Notes: generated from the letters alone by a model not told the origin. A DNA stretch of 64,000 bases from Synergistota bacterium (GCA_025060595.1 JANXBX010000002.1:78300-142299); one strand, 5' to 3'. Positions 41,226 through 50,407 are shown, numbered from the stretch's first letter. Program-made: numbers and translations.

Positions 41226-42439
41226 TGCTCTCTCCTATCTATTATCCTTTTCGCCTTCTTCTCATACCTAGGCAGAGTCCCGGCTTGAAGAAGCTCGAAA
41301 TCCGCTTTTACTCCCGCTTTTTTCCTAAAGAGATCCTCAAGCTCCCTCTCTATCTCCCTAGGATCTCTTCCATCATTTATCTCTACCCTAACTAGCATCT
41401 TATCCATGCCCTTATCGGTATAAAGGTGGACCTCATATTCGCTGTCCACTCCATCAACTGCAGATATAACTTCTTCAAATAAAGAGGGAAGTATCTTAAC
41501 GCCCTTAAAGGTTATTACATCATCAGTTCTACCCCTTATCCTAGATATCCTTGGAAACGGAAAACCGCATTTACACGGTTCAGGGATTAAGCTCCCTATA
41601 TCCCTCGTTCTAAACCTTATTAAGGGCATGGCTTCCTTCCTTAGGGTAGTTATTACAATCTCCCCCTCTTCTCCGGGGGGAAGAACGTCACCTGTTGAAG
41701 GATCTATCACCTCAAACACTAAGTAGTCAGACCAATAATGTATACCCTCATGAAGCTGACAATCTATACCTATTCCAGGACCATAGACCTCCGTCATACC
41801 ATATATATCAAAACTCTCAATACCTAATAACTCCTCTATCTTCTTTCTCCTCTTATCTCCCCAAATCTCTGCCCCAAAGATACCTTTCCTCAAGTGAAGC
41901 CTATCTCTTAGGCCTCTACGATTTATCTCCTCTGCTAAGAAAAGCCCATAAGATGCGGTTCCCGTTATAACCGTGGTCTTCATCATCATCATATACTCTA
42001 TCTGCCTCTCCGTATTACCTGGCCCCATAGGGATAACCCAGGCCCCTAAGGCCTCAGCTCCACTCTGAAACCCTATCCCTGCAGTCCAAAGCCCGTATCC
42101 AGGAGTTATTTGAATTCTATCTTTAGGGGTCACACCAGCAAGCCTTAAGGAGCGAACCATCATCTCCGTCCAATCCTCCACATCCCTCTTAGTGTAAGCT
42201 ATGATAACAGGCCTACCAGTGGTACCAGAAGTAGAGTGAATCCTTACCACCTCTTCCTCAGGAACAGCAAGAAAATCCTCAAAATGCCTCTCCCTTAAAT
42301 CCTCCTTAGTGGTGAAAGGGATATACTTTAAATCGGAGAGAGCCTTAATCTTTGAGGGATCAACATCCTTTAGACGCTCCCTGTAAAAGGGGATTCTCTC
42401 TTTTGCCCTTTCAATTAAATTTTTGAGTTCCTCAAGCAT
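41222..42439 (-). CDS. paaK: Phenylacetate-CoA ligase family AMP-forming enzyme
   Basis: A 405-residue adenylate-forming ligase of the PaaK family. Marks: IPFTTKEDLRE, the ATP motif HSTSGTTGRPVIIAYT, GIGFQSGAEALGAWVIP, FDIYGMTEVYGPG and FRTRDIGSLIPEPCKCG, with RTDDVITFKGVKILP in the C-terminal lid. Complete for the family. Activates an aryl acid or related carboxylate to its CoA thioester. In amino-acid-fermenting anaerobes such enzymes can work with indolepyruvate or phenylpyruvate oxidoreductases, but none is adjacent here. ATG 42439, 6 nt after the UbiB-family stop. Confidence 0.88.
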   Translation of the reverse strand: MLEELKNLIERAKERIPFYRERLKDVDPSKIKALSDLKYIPFTTKEDLRERHFEDFLAVPEEEVVRIHSTSGTTGRPVIIAYTKRDVEDWTEMMVRSLRLAGVTPKDRIQITPGYGLWTAGIGFQSGAEALGAWVIPMGPGNTERQIEYMMMMKTTVITGTASYGLFLAEEINRRGLRDRLHLRKGIFGAEIWGDKRRKKIEELLGIESFDIYGMTEVYGPGIGIDCQLHEGIHYWSDYLVFEVIDPSTGDVLPPGEEGEIVITTLRKEAMPLIRFRTRDIGSLIPEPCKCGFPFPRISRIRGRTDDVITFKGVKILPSLFEEVISAVDGVDSEYEVHLYTDKGMDKMLVRVEINDGRDPREIERELEDLFRKKAGVKADFELLQAGTLPRYEKKAKRIIDRREQ

Positions 42440-42445
42440 CTCGTC

Positions 42446-44062
42446 TCAGCCTCCTCTTTTAACTATTAGCCCTAGGATAAAGCCAGCGAGAGAGAACAAA
42501 AACAACACTGCCCAGCTTTTCAGATCACTTCTTGAAATCCTAGGAAGAAGATAAATAAAGCCTAAAAACAAAAAACCTAAGAGCACACTTCTTGAGAGGG
42601 TCTTAAGGCCCTCGGCTATCTCATCTCTTCCATCTGATTCCAACTTCACTGTTATTTTACCACCTTCTAAAACTTTAAGCAAAGAGCTTAAAGCATAGGG
42701 AAATTTTAAAAAAACTTTATCAAGCTCCCTTAAACCGTGTTTCCATAAGGAAGATACCCTAAAAGAAGAATACCTTCTCTTATATAGCTCAAATACTTCA
42801 CCTTTTACAGCATCAAGGAAGTTAAAGCTAGGGGAAAGGTTGGCGCCCATTCCCTCTAAGGTAGCAATAGCCTTGGAAAGCAAAACTAGCTCTTTAGGAA
42901 GCCTTAATCCGTATTTAAGAGAGATCTCGTTCATCTCATCGATAAGCTTGCCTAACTTTATCTCTCCTAGGGGAATATCATAGTAATCCTCAATAAAGTC
43001 CCTTAAGGCTGTCCTCAAGCCGGTTGGGGGAATTGCTTTCATCACGCCCATTTCAATCAGTATATCTATTATGCCAGCAGTATCTTTTCTTAAGAAAGCG
43101 CTTAACACATCGCATAGGCTACTAACCAAATCCTCGTGAACTCTACCCATCTGGCCGAAATCCAGAAAGGCAAGCCTACCATCCTTAAGAACAAGGATGT
43201 TACCAGGGTGAGGATCAGAGTGAAAAAAGCCCACAACAAATATCTGCCTGAATACAAGATGAGCTCCTCTTCTTACTACCTCATCTGGATCGATACCGTG
43301 CTTAATAAGAACCTCCCTGCTTTCAGGTTTAATCCCATCTATGTAATCAATAACAAGAAGCTTACTGGTGGAAAGCTCCTCATAGACGTTCGGAACCACA
43401 AGATATGGATCATCCCCATAAAACCTCGCAAACCTCTTTATATTTCTCTTTTCATTATCGAAATCAAGCTCTTTCCTTATGGCGTTAGCAAACTCATCCG
43501 CAACCTCTTCAGGATCAAAGGTCAGCTCCTCAGAAAAGTGCCTCTTTATCAAGCTTGCAAAGTGGTACATTATATCCAAATCAGACTCAACGATCCTTTC
43601 TATACCCGGACGTTGAACCTTAAGAACAACGAATTTATCCGTATCCCTTATCTTTCCCTTGTGGACCTGCGCTATTGAGGCAGAAGCTATAGGAACGGGA
43701 TCTATCCACTCGAAAAGCTCATCAATGGGCCTTTTAAGCTCTCTTTCTATCTCCTCCTTTATAACTTCAAAGGGCAAGGGAGAAACGTGATCCTGAAGCT
43801 TCCTAAACTCAAGCACATACTCAAAGGGTATCAAATCCGGTCTGACGCTTAGGACTTGACCCAGTTTGACGAAAGTTGGTCCCAGCTCCTCAAGCATTTT
43901 CCTTATTCGCTCAGGACCGGAGAGCCTAGGATAGGCTACGAATTCCCTCTTTCCTCTAAAAAAGCGAGAAAGCCCCACCCTTTCAACCACATATCCAAAA
44001 CCATATTTAAACAAAACCTGAGCTATTTCCCTATATCTCTTGAGGTTCCTATACTTTAGCAT
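42446..44062 (-). CDS. ABC1/UbiB family atypical kinase
   Basis: A 538-residue protein of the ABC1/ADCK/UbiB family. It has the KxGQ motif (TFVKLGQVLSVRPDLIP), the Ala-rich loop ASIAQVHKGK, the Lys in VVLKVQRPG, the catalytic HSDPHPGNIL and LAFLDFGQMG (DFG). Two C-terminal helices (SRSVLLGFLFLGFIYLLP and WAVLFLFSLAGFILGLIV) anchor it in the membrane. In aerobes UbiB supports quinone synthesis; no quinone gene is visible here, so a lipid-related role is possible. ATG 44062 has no ribosome site and lies just below a TATACT box. Confidence 0.9.
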   Translation of the reverse strand: MLKYRNLKRYREIAQVLFKYGFGYVVERVGLSRFFRGKREFVAYPRLSGPERIRKMLEELGPTFVKLGQVLSVRPDLIPFEYVLEFRKLQDHVSPLPFEVIKEEIERELKRPIDELFEWIDPVPIASASIAQVHKGKIRDTDKFVVLKVQRPGIERIVESDLDIMYHFASLIKRHFSEELTFDPEEVADEFANAIRKELDFDNEKRNIKRFARFYGDDPYLVVPNVYEELSTSKLLVIDYIDGIKPESREVLIKHGIDPDEVVRRGAHLVFRQIFVVGFFHSDPHPGNILVLKDGRLAFLDFGQMGRVHEDLVSSLCDVLSAFLRKDTAGIIDILIEMGVMKAIPPTGLRTALRDFIEDYYDIPLGEIKLGKLIDEMNEISLKYGLRLPKELVLLSKAIATLEGMGANLSPSFNFLDAVKGEVFELYKRRYSSFRVSSLWKHGLRELDKVFLKFPYALSSLLKVLEGGKITVKLESDGRDEIAEGLKTLSRSVLLGFLFLGFIYLLPRISRSDLKSWAVLFLFSLAGFILGLIVKRGG

Positions 44063-44072
44063 TGCGTATTAA

Positions 44073-44078
44073 AGTATA
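44073..44078 (-). promoter_or_regulatory. -10 element giving a nearly leaderless UbiB transcript
   Basis: TATACT (44078-44073) on the minus strand predicts a transcript start around 44066, only a few bases before ATG 44062. No Shine-Dalgarno sequence is present in the gap (AATACGCA). The -35 region falls in the T-rich tail of the upstream terminator and is not consensus. Confidence 0.45.
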
Positions 44079-44090
44079 TCACAAAGAGCG

Positions 44091-44135
44091 AAAAATAAAA
44101 TAGGGGATGCCCCTTAAGTTAAAGGGCATCCCCTT
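44091..44135 (-). terminator. Rho-independent terminator of argG-argH-yjfB
   Basis: GGGGATGCCC (44103-44112) pairs perfectly with GGGCATCCCC (44124-44133); on the minus strand the stem is followed by TATTTTATTTTT. It ends the arginine operon and separates it from the UbiB operon. Confidence 0.88.
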
Positions 44136-44158
44136 CCGGAAGGCCTCCATACCTATCT

Positions 44159-44329
44159 TTAGGCAGCTATGTCAATATTCCCTCCTATGCCCATGGATTG
44201 AAGCAATATCCTCATTATCTCCTCTTGAAGCTCCATTTCCTTCTTCAACAAGTTTGTTTGTACACTTAAAGAAAGCTTCAAATTATCCATAGCTAACTTA
44301 GAGCTAATTATCCCTTCTATACCGTCCAT
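44159..44329 (-). CDS. YjfB-like small putative motility protein (56 residues)
   Basis: A short gene running ATG 44329 to TAA 44159. The peptide has SSKLAMDNLKLSLSVQTNLL, then KKEMELQEEIMRILLQSMG, ending GGNIDIAA. This resembles the YjfB family (short proteins with an amphipathic helix, a KK-M pair and a C-terminal NIDI- motif) named for motility association in Bacillus-type bacteria. The ribosome site AGGTGATC is well placed. It lies 38 nt after argH and before the shared terminator, so it is co-transcribed with arginine genes. Biological role is unknown; family membership is from my reading, not a search. Confidence 0.7.
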   Translation of the reverse strand: MDGIEGIISSKLAMDNLKLSLSVQTNLLKKEMELQEEIMRILLQSMGIGGNIDIAA

Positions 44330-44367
44330 CCTTAGATCACCTGCCCTTCCCTGGAAGGTCCTCCCGC

Positions 44368-45762
44368 TTATATATCGGAAAAGGGCTTAACTTTAATTAG
44401 CTCATTTATAAAAATTTCTCCGCTTTCCAACTGCCTTCTTACGCTTTCTTGAGAGGTCCCTCCCGGGACATCTCTTCTTTTAACGCTGAAACTGAAATCT
44501 AAAAACTTATAGAGCCCCTCGTCGAAAAGCTCCGAAAACCGCTTATACTCCTCCAAGGTCAATTGAGAGAGCTTCTTACCCTCATCTATGGCATATCTAA
44601 CGATGGAACCTATTATTTCATGAGCCTTTCTAAAGGGAAGCCCCTTTAAAACTAGATAATCAGCCAAGTCCGTAGAAAGAAGAAACTCATCAAGAGAGCT
44701 TGAAATTCTATCCTCCTTAACTTTCATCTCAAGAAGCATCCTTGGAAAAACCTGAAGAGTAAGCTTAGTAACCTTAAGGGCCTCAAAGAATATGGGCTTA
44801 TCCTCTTGAAGATCTCTGTTGTAACCAGAGGGAAGAGCTTTAAGCAGAGTAAACATAGAGGTTAAAGCACCTAAAACTCTAGCGCTTCTTCCACGAGCAA
44901 GCTCAGCTATATCCGGATTCTTCTTCTGAGGCATCATACTACTTCCTGTGGTAAAGGCATCGGAAAGCTCTATAAAGGAAAAAGCCGGATTAGAGAATAT
45001 TATGAGCTCCTCTGAGAGCTTGCTGAATCTCATCATCAAGGAAGAGAAAAGATAAAGAAGATCTAAGAGAAAATCTCGGAAGCTTACTTCATATAAGCTA
45101 TTCTCCGAAATTTTAGAAAAGCCAAGCTCCTCAGCCAAAAGCTCTCTATCCAATGGAAAAGCAGTCCCCGCTAAGGCTCCAGAGCCAAGAGGAAGAGAAT
45201 CTATCTCCTCATAAAATAGGGGGAGCTTTTTAGCATCCTTAGCAAAACCCCAAAAATAAGACATAAGCCAATGAGAAAAAAGGACCGGCTGGGCAGGTTG
45301 AAAGTGAGTGAAACCCGGCATAATTACCCCTATATACCTTTTAGAGATATCTAAAAGGGTATCTAAAAGATGAAGCAAGGCGCAAGATATGATCTTAAGC
45401 TCATCCTTAAGTAAAAGCTTTAAGTCTGTCAAAACTTGCTCATTTCTGCTTCTTCCAGTGTGTATCTTGTATCCGATGTCGCCAACCTTTTCAGCAAGCC
45501 TTTTCTCGATATTCATATGAACATCTTCAAGCTCTTTTCTCCAAGGGAAGCTCCCGTTAAGGAGCTCCCCCTCTATCTCCTTAAGGCCGTTAAGGATAGC
45601 TTTTAACTCCTCTTCAGATAATACTCCAGCCCTATTAAGGGCCTTAGCATAGGCAATATTAGTTTTAAGGTCATAAAGAGCAAGCTTTTTCTCTATATCT
45701 AAATCAACGGTATAGTCTAAAAGTAAGTTACACGGCTCTCGGTTAAACCTTCCTCTCAGCAT
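44368..45762 (-). CDS. argH: Argininosuccinate lyase
   Basis: A 464-residue fumarase-superfamily enzyme that splits argininosuccinate to arginine and fumarate. Signature [16 protein letters not shown] holds the catalytic Ser loop; [20 protein letters not shown] and [15 protein letters not shown] are also present. ATG 45762 overlaps argG by 20 nt and has GGTGGAG upstream, so the two are coupled. Controlled by the T-box leader upstream of argG. Confidence 0.96.
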   Translation of the reverse strand: MLRGRFNREPCNLLLDYTVDLDIEKKLALYDLKTNIAYAKALNRAGVLSEEELKAILNGLKEIEGELLNGSFPWRKELEDVHMNIEKRLAEKVGDIGYKIHTGRSRNEQVLTDLKLLLKDELKIISCALLHLLDTLLDISKRYIGVIMPGFTHFQPAQPVLFSHWLMSYFWGFAKDAKKLPLFYEEIDSLPLGSGALAGTAFPLDRELLAEELGFSKISENSLYEVSFRDFLLDLLYLFSSLMMRFSKLSEELIIFSNPAFSFIELSDAFTTGSSMMPQKKNPDIAELARGRSARVLGALTSMFTLLKALPSGYNRDLQEDKPIFFEALKVTKLTLQVFPRMLLEMKVKEDRISSSLDEFLLSTDLADYLVLKGLPFRKAHEIIGSIVRYAIDEGKKLSQLTLEEYKRFSELFDEGLYKFLDFSFSVKRRDVPGGTSQESVRRQLESGEIFINELIKVKPFSDI

Positions 45763-46951
45763 ATTTCTCCACCATCGAGTAAACCTTAAGCGGCAAACCC
45801 CAAAGCTCTATGAACCCTTTGGCCGCCTTGTGATCAAACTTGTCAGCCTTATCATAGGTTGCAAGCTCATACCTATACATAGCATATTCAGACTTCCTTC
45901 CGACAACTACACAGTTACCTTTCCATAACTTAACCCTTACGGTTCCTGAAACCCTTTCCTGAAGGCTATCAATGAAAGCATCGAAGGCCTTCCTCAAGGG
46001 AGAATACCACAAACCGTAATAGACAAGCTCCGCATATCTTTTATCTACTATAGGTTTAAACTCCATTACCTCCCTCGGAAGCGTAAGCATCTCAAGATCC
46101 TTATGAGCCTCGATCAAAACCTTAGCGGCGGGAGTCTCGTAAACCTCACGAGACTTTATACCCACAAGTCTATCCTCTATCATATCTATTCTACCAACCC
46201 CATGCCTTCCAGCAATTTTGTTCAAATCCATTATCAACTCAGACAACTTCTCATACCTCTTACCGTTAATGGCAACCGGTGCCCCTCTCTCAAAGGTTAT
46301 CTCTATATATTCCGGCTCATCGGGAGCTTTGTCCACTGGAACCGTAATCTCAAAGGCATCCTCAGGAGGCTCTACCCAAGGATCCTCAAGAACACCACAC
46401 TCTATGCTTCTACCCCAAAGGTTCTCATCTATACTGTAAGGCTTCTTCTTTGTAACTGGGACCGGAATTCCGTGCTCTTCAGCATACTCTATTTCCTCCT
46501 CACGTGACTTAAAGTTCCACTCTCTCACAGGAGCTACAACCTTAATAGATGGCTTCAGATACATAGCGCTTACCTCAAACCTAACCTGATCGTTACCTTT
46601 CCCTGTGCAACCGTGAGCCACTGCCTCAGCTTTCTCCCTTTCAGCAACTTCTATCAGGTGCTTGGTTATAAGCGGCCTCGATAGGGAGGAAAGTAGAGGA
46701 TACTTACCCTCATATAATCCGTTAGCCTTAAGCGTTGGGAGAACAAAATCGCGAGCGAACTCCTCTTTAGCATCAACCACGTAAGCTTTAGATGCCCCAG
46801 CCTTTAGGGCCCTCTGCCTTATAAGCTCAAAATCTCCCCCTTGTCCTACGTCAACGGTTAGGGCTATAACCTCAGCATTATATTCCTCCTGAATCCACCT
46901 AATCGCAACTGATGTGTCAAGACCCCCTGAATATGCTAAAACAACCTTCAA
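45743..46951 (-). CDS. argG: Argininosuccinate synthase
   Basis: A ~402-residue enzyme that joins citrulline and aspartate with ATP. The N-terminal P-loop is [44 protein letters not shown] and [17 protein letters not shown] are conserved. The start is TTG 46951 (gives [10 protein letters not shown]), because the in-frame ATG/GTG codons at 46957-46969 make up or precede the ribosome site GGGGGTGG. No argF or carbamoyl-phosphate genes are in the window. Preceded by a T-box leader. Confidence 0.96.
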   Translation of the reverse strand: MKVVLAYSGGLDTSVAIRWIQEEYNAEVIALTVDVGQGGDFELIRQRALKAGASKAYVVDAKEEFARDFVLPTLKANGLYEGKYPLLSSLSRPLITKHLIEVAEREKAEAVAHGCTGKGNDQVRFEVSAMYLKPSIKVVAPVREWNFKSREEEIEYAEEHGIPVPVTKKKPYSIDENLWGRSIECGVLEDPWVEPPEDAFEITVPVDKAPDEPEYIEITFERGAPVAINGKRYEKLSELIMDLNKIAGRHGVGRIDMIEDRLVGIKSREVYETPAAKVLIEAHKDLEMLTLPREVMEFKPIVDKRYAELVYYGLWYSPLRKAFDAFIDSLQERVSGTVRVKLWKGNCVVVGRKSEYAMYRYELATYDKADKFDHKAAKGFIELWGLPLKVYSMVEKYAERKV

Positions 46952-46967
46952 AATTACCACCCCCATC

Positions 46968-47270
46968 AAAAATTTTTAAACCCCGTCCCTTTTAAACAAA
47001 GGGACGGGGCCTCTTATCAATGAAGCCTCGCGGTGCCACCCTCCTTGATAGGAAAGATATTAATCTCTTTCCTACCCGCTCGCTGGCCTATAACGGAGCC
47101 ACCCGGAGAACCCTACTTGGATAAGCTCCTTTCTTCGGGTCTCAGCTCAGGAGCCCGTTTCAGCCTCGCCTTAAAACCGAGAAGCGCTCTCAGCCTGCCT
47201 GACGCCTCCTCTCTGTCGGTAAAGCGAAGCCTACTTCACCCCTTCACAGCCTTTAGACGATATTAAGTTT
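46968..47270 (-). ncRNA. T-box leader riboswitch of argG-argH
   Basis: The antiterminator element AGGGTGGCACCGCGAGG (47042-47026) is the diagnostic T-box. Downstream, CCCCGTCCCTTT (46981-46992) and AAAGGGACGGGG (46998-47009) form the terminator, then TTTAAAAATTTTT. Upstream, Stem I has AGTA (47235-47232), AGAGAG, and the 3' GAA (47161-47159) of the specifier loop. After GAA come ACG, and CGG one base later; CGG is an arginine codon and fits the genes, but I cannot fix the register by eye. Uncharged tRNA should open the terminator and raise argGH expression. Confidence 0.9.
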
Positions 47271-47276
47271 ATTTGA

Positions 47277-47305
47277 ATTATAGAGCAAAAAAGGGGAAAA
47301 GTCAA
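47277..47305 (-). promoter_or_regulatory. Promoter of the T-box-argGH transcript
   Basis: Minus-strand TTGACT (47305-47300), 17-base spacer, TATAAT (47282-47277). Predicted start near 47270, immediately before the T-box Stem I. Confidence 0.82.
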
Positions 47306-47316
47306 TCAAAAATAAT

Positions 47317-47919
47317 TTACCTTGGATTGATCGAAACCCTATAATAGCCCCAGTACCACTCATTACCAGGCTCAACTCTAACTCTATAATTACCAGCGGT
47401 ATGATTGCCATCATCTATAGCCTTATCAATCATAAGATGGACTCGCATCCTATCCTCAAGGTTCAAGTCAAGTATTCCTATCTCTATGCAAGGTTCGTTC
47501 CCATTACCGAAGTCAAAACCATGCGTAGTAACATCAGGGCAGCCAGGGGGAACCCAAATACCCTCCCATTGATAGCCAGATTCATACGTTGTAGGTACCC
47601 TCACACAGAATGGATTCTTAGGCCATTTATCGAGATAAGGTCCATTCCATCCCGTAACTCCAGCCCGGTTCTCTAGAAAGTCTATTCCGTGATAAATTAA
47701 GCCTATATTTCTATAAGGATCGTCATCAGGTGGAAACCTACCCGTATCTGCATAATAAACTAAAGCAGCAGACTTTATGGCATATATGTCCGCTAAGACG
47801 CGAGAAACCTTAGCCTTTAAAATAGCCTTATGAAAACTTGGATAAAGTATAGCCAAAAGTATCCCAACTATCACTATAACCACTAAAAGCTCAACAAGAG
47901 TAAAAGCTCTGCGCTTCAT
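47317..47919 (-). CDS. Type II secretion/type IV pilin-like pseudopilin
   Basis: A ~200-residue prepilin-like protein. The class III signal is MKRRAFTLVELLVVIVIVGI, with cleavage expected before the Phe and Glu at +5. The globular part resembles GspG-like pseudopilins: KVSRVLADIYAIKSAALVYYADTG, WNGPYLDKWPKNPF and a C-terminal extension. ATG 47919; TAGAGGTGG is the ribosome site. No prepilin peptidase or secretion ATPase is nearby. It is last in a cluster behind leuD, odd company for a pilin gene. Confidence 0.86.
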   Translation of the reverse strand: MKRRAFTLVELLVVIVIVGILLAILYPSFHKAILKAKVSRVLADIYAIKSAALVYYADTGRFPPDDDPYRNIGLIYHGIDFLENRAGVTGWNGPYLDKWPKNPFCVRVPTTYESGYQWEGIWVPPGCPDVTTHGFDFGNGNEPCIEIGILDLNLEDRMRVHLMIDKAIDDGNHTAGNYRVRVEPGNEWYWGYYRVSINPR

Positions 47920-48003
47920 GAAAACAATCACCACCTCTAAATAGCTAAACTAAAAACCCCTTATCCGTACAAGGTAACCCTAGGAGAACATAATCTATTG
48001 ACA

Positions 48004-48516
48004 TTAAAAATCAAAGCTTCCGTATTTTTTAATGTAAGATATTACCCCTCCCTCTAAGAAGATCTTAAGCAATCTCTCCTCAAAGGGCTTAAACTTAAGG
48101 CTAATTTCCCCTACTTCCAAGATACCGTCCTTTAAGCTTATCCTTACCTTCATACCCTCCTTAACCTTCCCAACGTCAAGATCAGGTACTTCAATTAAAA
48201 GCAATCCTTGATTCAGGGAGTTCCTGTAAAATATCCTGGCAAAGGACCTTGCAACCACAGCCTGAACGCCTATACCCTTTAACGCTATTACAGCATGCTC
48301 CCTTGAGGAGCCACAACCGAAGTTTCTACCTGCTATCAATATGGGCTTACCTTCAGAAGACAAGGAAACCTTTTTAGCGAAGTTCGGATCCACACCTTCC
48401 ATAGCATGCTTAGCAATCTCAATGTGATCAGATATATCAAGATATCTGCCAGGGTAGATCTGATCGGTGTCTATATTATCCCCAAAAACGAAGGCTACAC
48501 CTTCTATTAAGCTCAA
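48004..48516 (-). CDS. leuD: 3-isopropylmalate dehydratase-type small subunit (LeuD/HacB-like)
   Basis: A ~170-residue swivelling domain of the aconitase superfamily. Conserved GDNIDTDQIYPGRYL and FGCGSSREHAVIALKG are present; the short length fits the archaeal/anaerobe-type two-subunit enzymes. GTG 48525 is inside AGGAGGTG, so TTG 48516 (MSLIEGVAFVFGDN) is chosen. It pairs with the large subunit 13 nt upstream. The substrate may be isopropylmalate, but homoaconitate- or dimethylmalate-type relatives look alike and no leuA or leuB is in the window. Confidence 0.88.
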   Translation of the reverse strand: MSLIEGVAFVFGDNIDTDQIYPGRYLDISDHIEIAKHAMEGVDPNFAKKVSLSSEGKPILIAGRNFGCGSSREHAVIALKGIGVQAVVARSFARIFYRNSLNQGLLLIEVPDLDVGKVKEGMKVRISLKDGILEVGEISLKFKPFEERLLKIFLEGGVISYIKKYGSFDF

Positions 48517-48529
48517 GGCCAACACCTCC

Positions 48530-49786
48530 TTATAGAAACCTTAAGGGGTTCGTTATCCTACCATATAGGGCAGAGAAGGCTGCAACCATAGGAGAGCAAA
48601 GGTATATCTTAGCTTCAACGCTTCCCATCCTTCCAGGGAAATTTCGACTTGATGTAGAAAGGCATCTCTCTCCAGAAGCTAAAACGCCCGCATGAGCACC
48701 CAAGCAAGGGCCGCAACCGGGCGTGGCAAATATAGCACCAGCATTAAGAAGCTTTTCCACATATCCTCTTTTTAAAGCCTCCATGAAGATCCTCTTAGAG
48801 GCAGGGATAACTATCAGCCTTACACCATCCTTTACCTTATTACCATCCAAAACTTCCGATAAAACCCTTATGTCATTCAGCCTTCCACCTGTGCACGTTC
48901 CCACGAAAATCTGATCTATTTCCACACCTTCACAAGAGGAAACGTCTACTACATTATCGACGCTCCCAGGCAGAGAAACCTGAGGAATTAACGAGCTAAC
49001 ATCAAACTCATAATAAGAAGCATATTCATAATCTGGATCGGTCTTATACTCTATAAAGCCATCGGAGGAGATCCCCATACCTTTCAAGTAATTGTAGGTT
49101 TCAGAGTCAGGCTGAATATAAGCGGTCTTTGCTCCCATCTCAACAGCCATGTTACACAAAACAAGCCTTTCATCCATGCATAGACCTTCCACAAACTCGC
49201 CACAGAACTCTATCGCCTTATATATCGCTATGTCTTGCTTTAACTTACCTAATATGTAAAGTATTACATCCTTAGCCATTATGCCAGGAACCGGCTTACC
49301 ACTTATTTTTATCCTCATCACCTGTGGAACCTTAAACCATAGCTTTCCAGTTTTCATAACCAAGGCAAGATCGGTAGAGCCAACCCCCGTAGCAAAGGCT
49401 CCCAAGGCACCCAAGGTCGTCGTATGCGAGTCGGTTTCAACTATGACCTTACCAGGCCCCACAAAGCCTCCCTCAATTAAGACCTGGTGACAGATACCTT
49501 CCCCAACATCAAAGAGATTTTTAATCCCGCTTTTCCTACAGAATTCCCTCATCTTCTTATGATTTTCAGCGGAGTTAATAGTGGGAGCTGGGCTATAGTG
49601 ATCAAACACGAATACGATTCTGTCAGGATCGTACACCCTGTCTCCGCCTATCTCAATAAAGGATTTAATCACCTGAAGATAAAGATCATTAACCTCAGCG
49701 ACATCTATCCTCGCGAAAACTATCTCTCCTGGGGAAACCTCCCTCTTTCCAGAAGCAACCGCTAATATCTTTTCTATCGCGTGCAT
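48530..49786 (-). CDS. leuC: 3-isopropylmalate dehydratase-type large subunit (LeuC/HacA-like)
   Basis: A ~418-residue aconitase-family protein that holds the 4Fe-4S cluster. Marks: FVFDHYSPAP, GEGICHQVLIE, VETDSHTTTLGALGAFATGVGSTD (given in parts), GTCTGGRLNDI with one cluster Cys, ATPGCGPCLGAHAGVL with two, and SSRNFPGRMG. Length and motifs fit the archaeal-type isopropylmalate/homoaconitate group. ATG 49786 has GAGAGGTGATT upstream. Lies between two pseudopilin genes. Function beyond hydro-lyase is not certain. Confidence 0.9.
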   Translation of the reverse strand: MHAIEKILAVASGKREVSPGEIVFARIDVAEVNDLYLQVIKSFIEIGGDRVYDPDRIVFVFDHYSPAPTINSAENHKKMREFCRKSGIKNLFDVGEGICHQVLIEGGFVGPGKVIVETDSHTTTLGALGAFATGVGSTDLALVMKTGKLWFKVPQVMRIKISGKPVPGIMAKDVILYILGKLKQDIAIYKAIEFCGEFVEGLCMDERLVLCNMAVEMGAKTAYIQPDSETYNYLKGMGISSDGFIEYKTDPDYEYASYYEFDVSSLIPQVSLPGSVDNVVDVSSCEGVEIDQIFVGTCTGGRLNDIRVLSEVLDGNKVKDGVRLIVIPASKRIFMEALKRGYVEKLLNAGAIFATPGCGPCLGAHAGVLASGERCLSTSSRNFPGRMGSVEAKIYLCSPMVAAFSALYGRITNPLRFL

Positions 49787-49791
49787 AAAAA

Positions 49792-50352
49792 TCACCTCTC
49801 CATCCAGATTATCACAGATATGTAGTAAGTTCCGCCCTCCTCACCAACATAGGAGTAACCGATGCTTTCCCTTATATGCTGATCCACAGTATCACGAAGC
49901 TCAGCGCTCTTAAACCCCCCAATAGTTACCACAGCACACTTAGTATTGTTAACGGGAATCGGGTTCCGTGCCATATCATAAACGATCCCGGTAATTCTAC
50001 TTTTCCAATAGCGATATCTACCTCCCCATGGGGTGTAGGTGGGAAGCTTTTCAAGATAAGGACCATTCCATCTACCGCTATTATCCGGCTCCATGAAGTA
50101 CTTAAAACCGTAATCATCATTAACCCCTGGATCGTAAAACTCTTCACCCCACTTGGGCCAGTCACCAGTATCAGCATAGTAAAGATAGCCAGCTGTTTTT
50201 ATAGCTTTAACCTCTGCCAAAAGACGAGATATTCGAGCTTTCTCTATAGACTTAAAAGCGTTAGGCAAAATTAAGGCAACTATAACACCAATTATAGCTA
50301 TAACCACTAAAAGCTCAACCACGGTAAAGGCGTACCGCCATCTCAACCTCAT
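49792..50352 (-). CDS. Type II secretion/type IV pilin-like pseudopilin
   Basis: A 186-residue prepilin-like protein. The N-terminal signal MRLRWRYAFTVVELLVVIAI carries the prepilin-peptidase site before Phe-Thr-Val-Val-Glu. KARISRLLAEVKAIKTAGYLYYADTG and WNGPYLEKLP parallel the other pseudopilin at 47.3 kb, so they are paralogues. ATG 50352 with GGGGTGATAG upstream. First gene of the leuCD cluster. A TATAAT box at 50390-50385 may be its promoter; no good -35 is seen. Confidence 0.85.
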   Translation of the reverse strand: MRLRWRYAFTVVELLVVIAIIGVIVALILPNAFKSIEKARISRLLAEVKAIKTAGYLYYADTGDWPKWGEEFYDPGVNDDYGFKYFMEPDNSGRWNGPYLEKLPTYTPWGGRYRYWKSRITGIVYDMARNPIPVNNTKCAVVTIGGFKSAELRDTVDQHIRESIGYSYVGEEGGTYYISVIIWMER

Positions 50353-50407
50353 AGGACTATCACCCCTTTAGCCTCCTTACTTAGATTATACTAAATCGTC
50401 TTCCTAA

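Noticed and set aside
43136-43678. 180-codon plus-strand frame opposite the UbiB-family gene
   Set aside because: Low-complexity basic translation, no ribosome site, and the opposite strand carries all kinase motifs.
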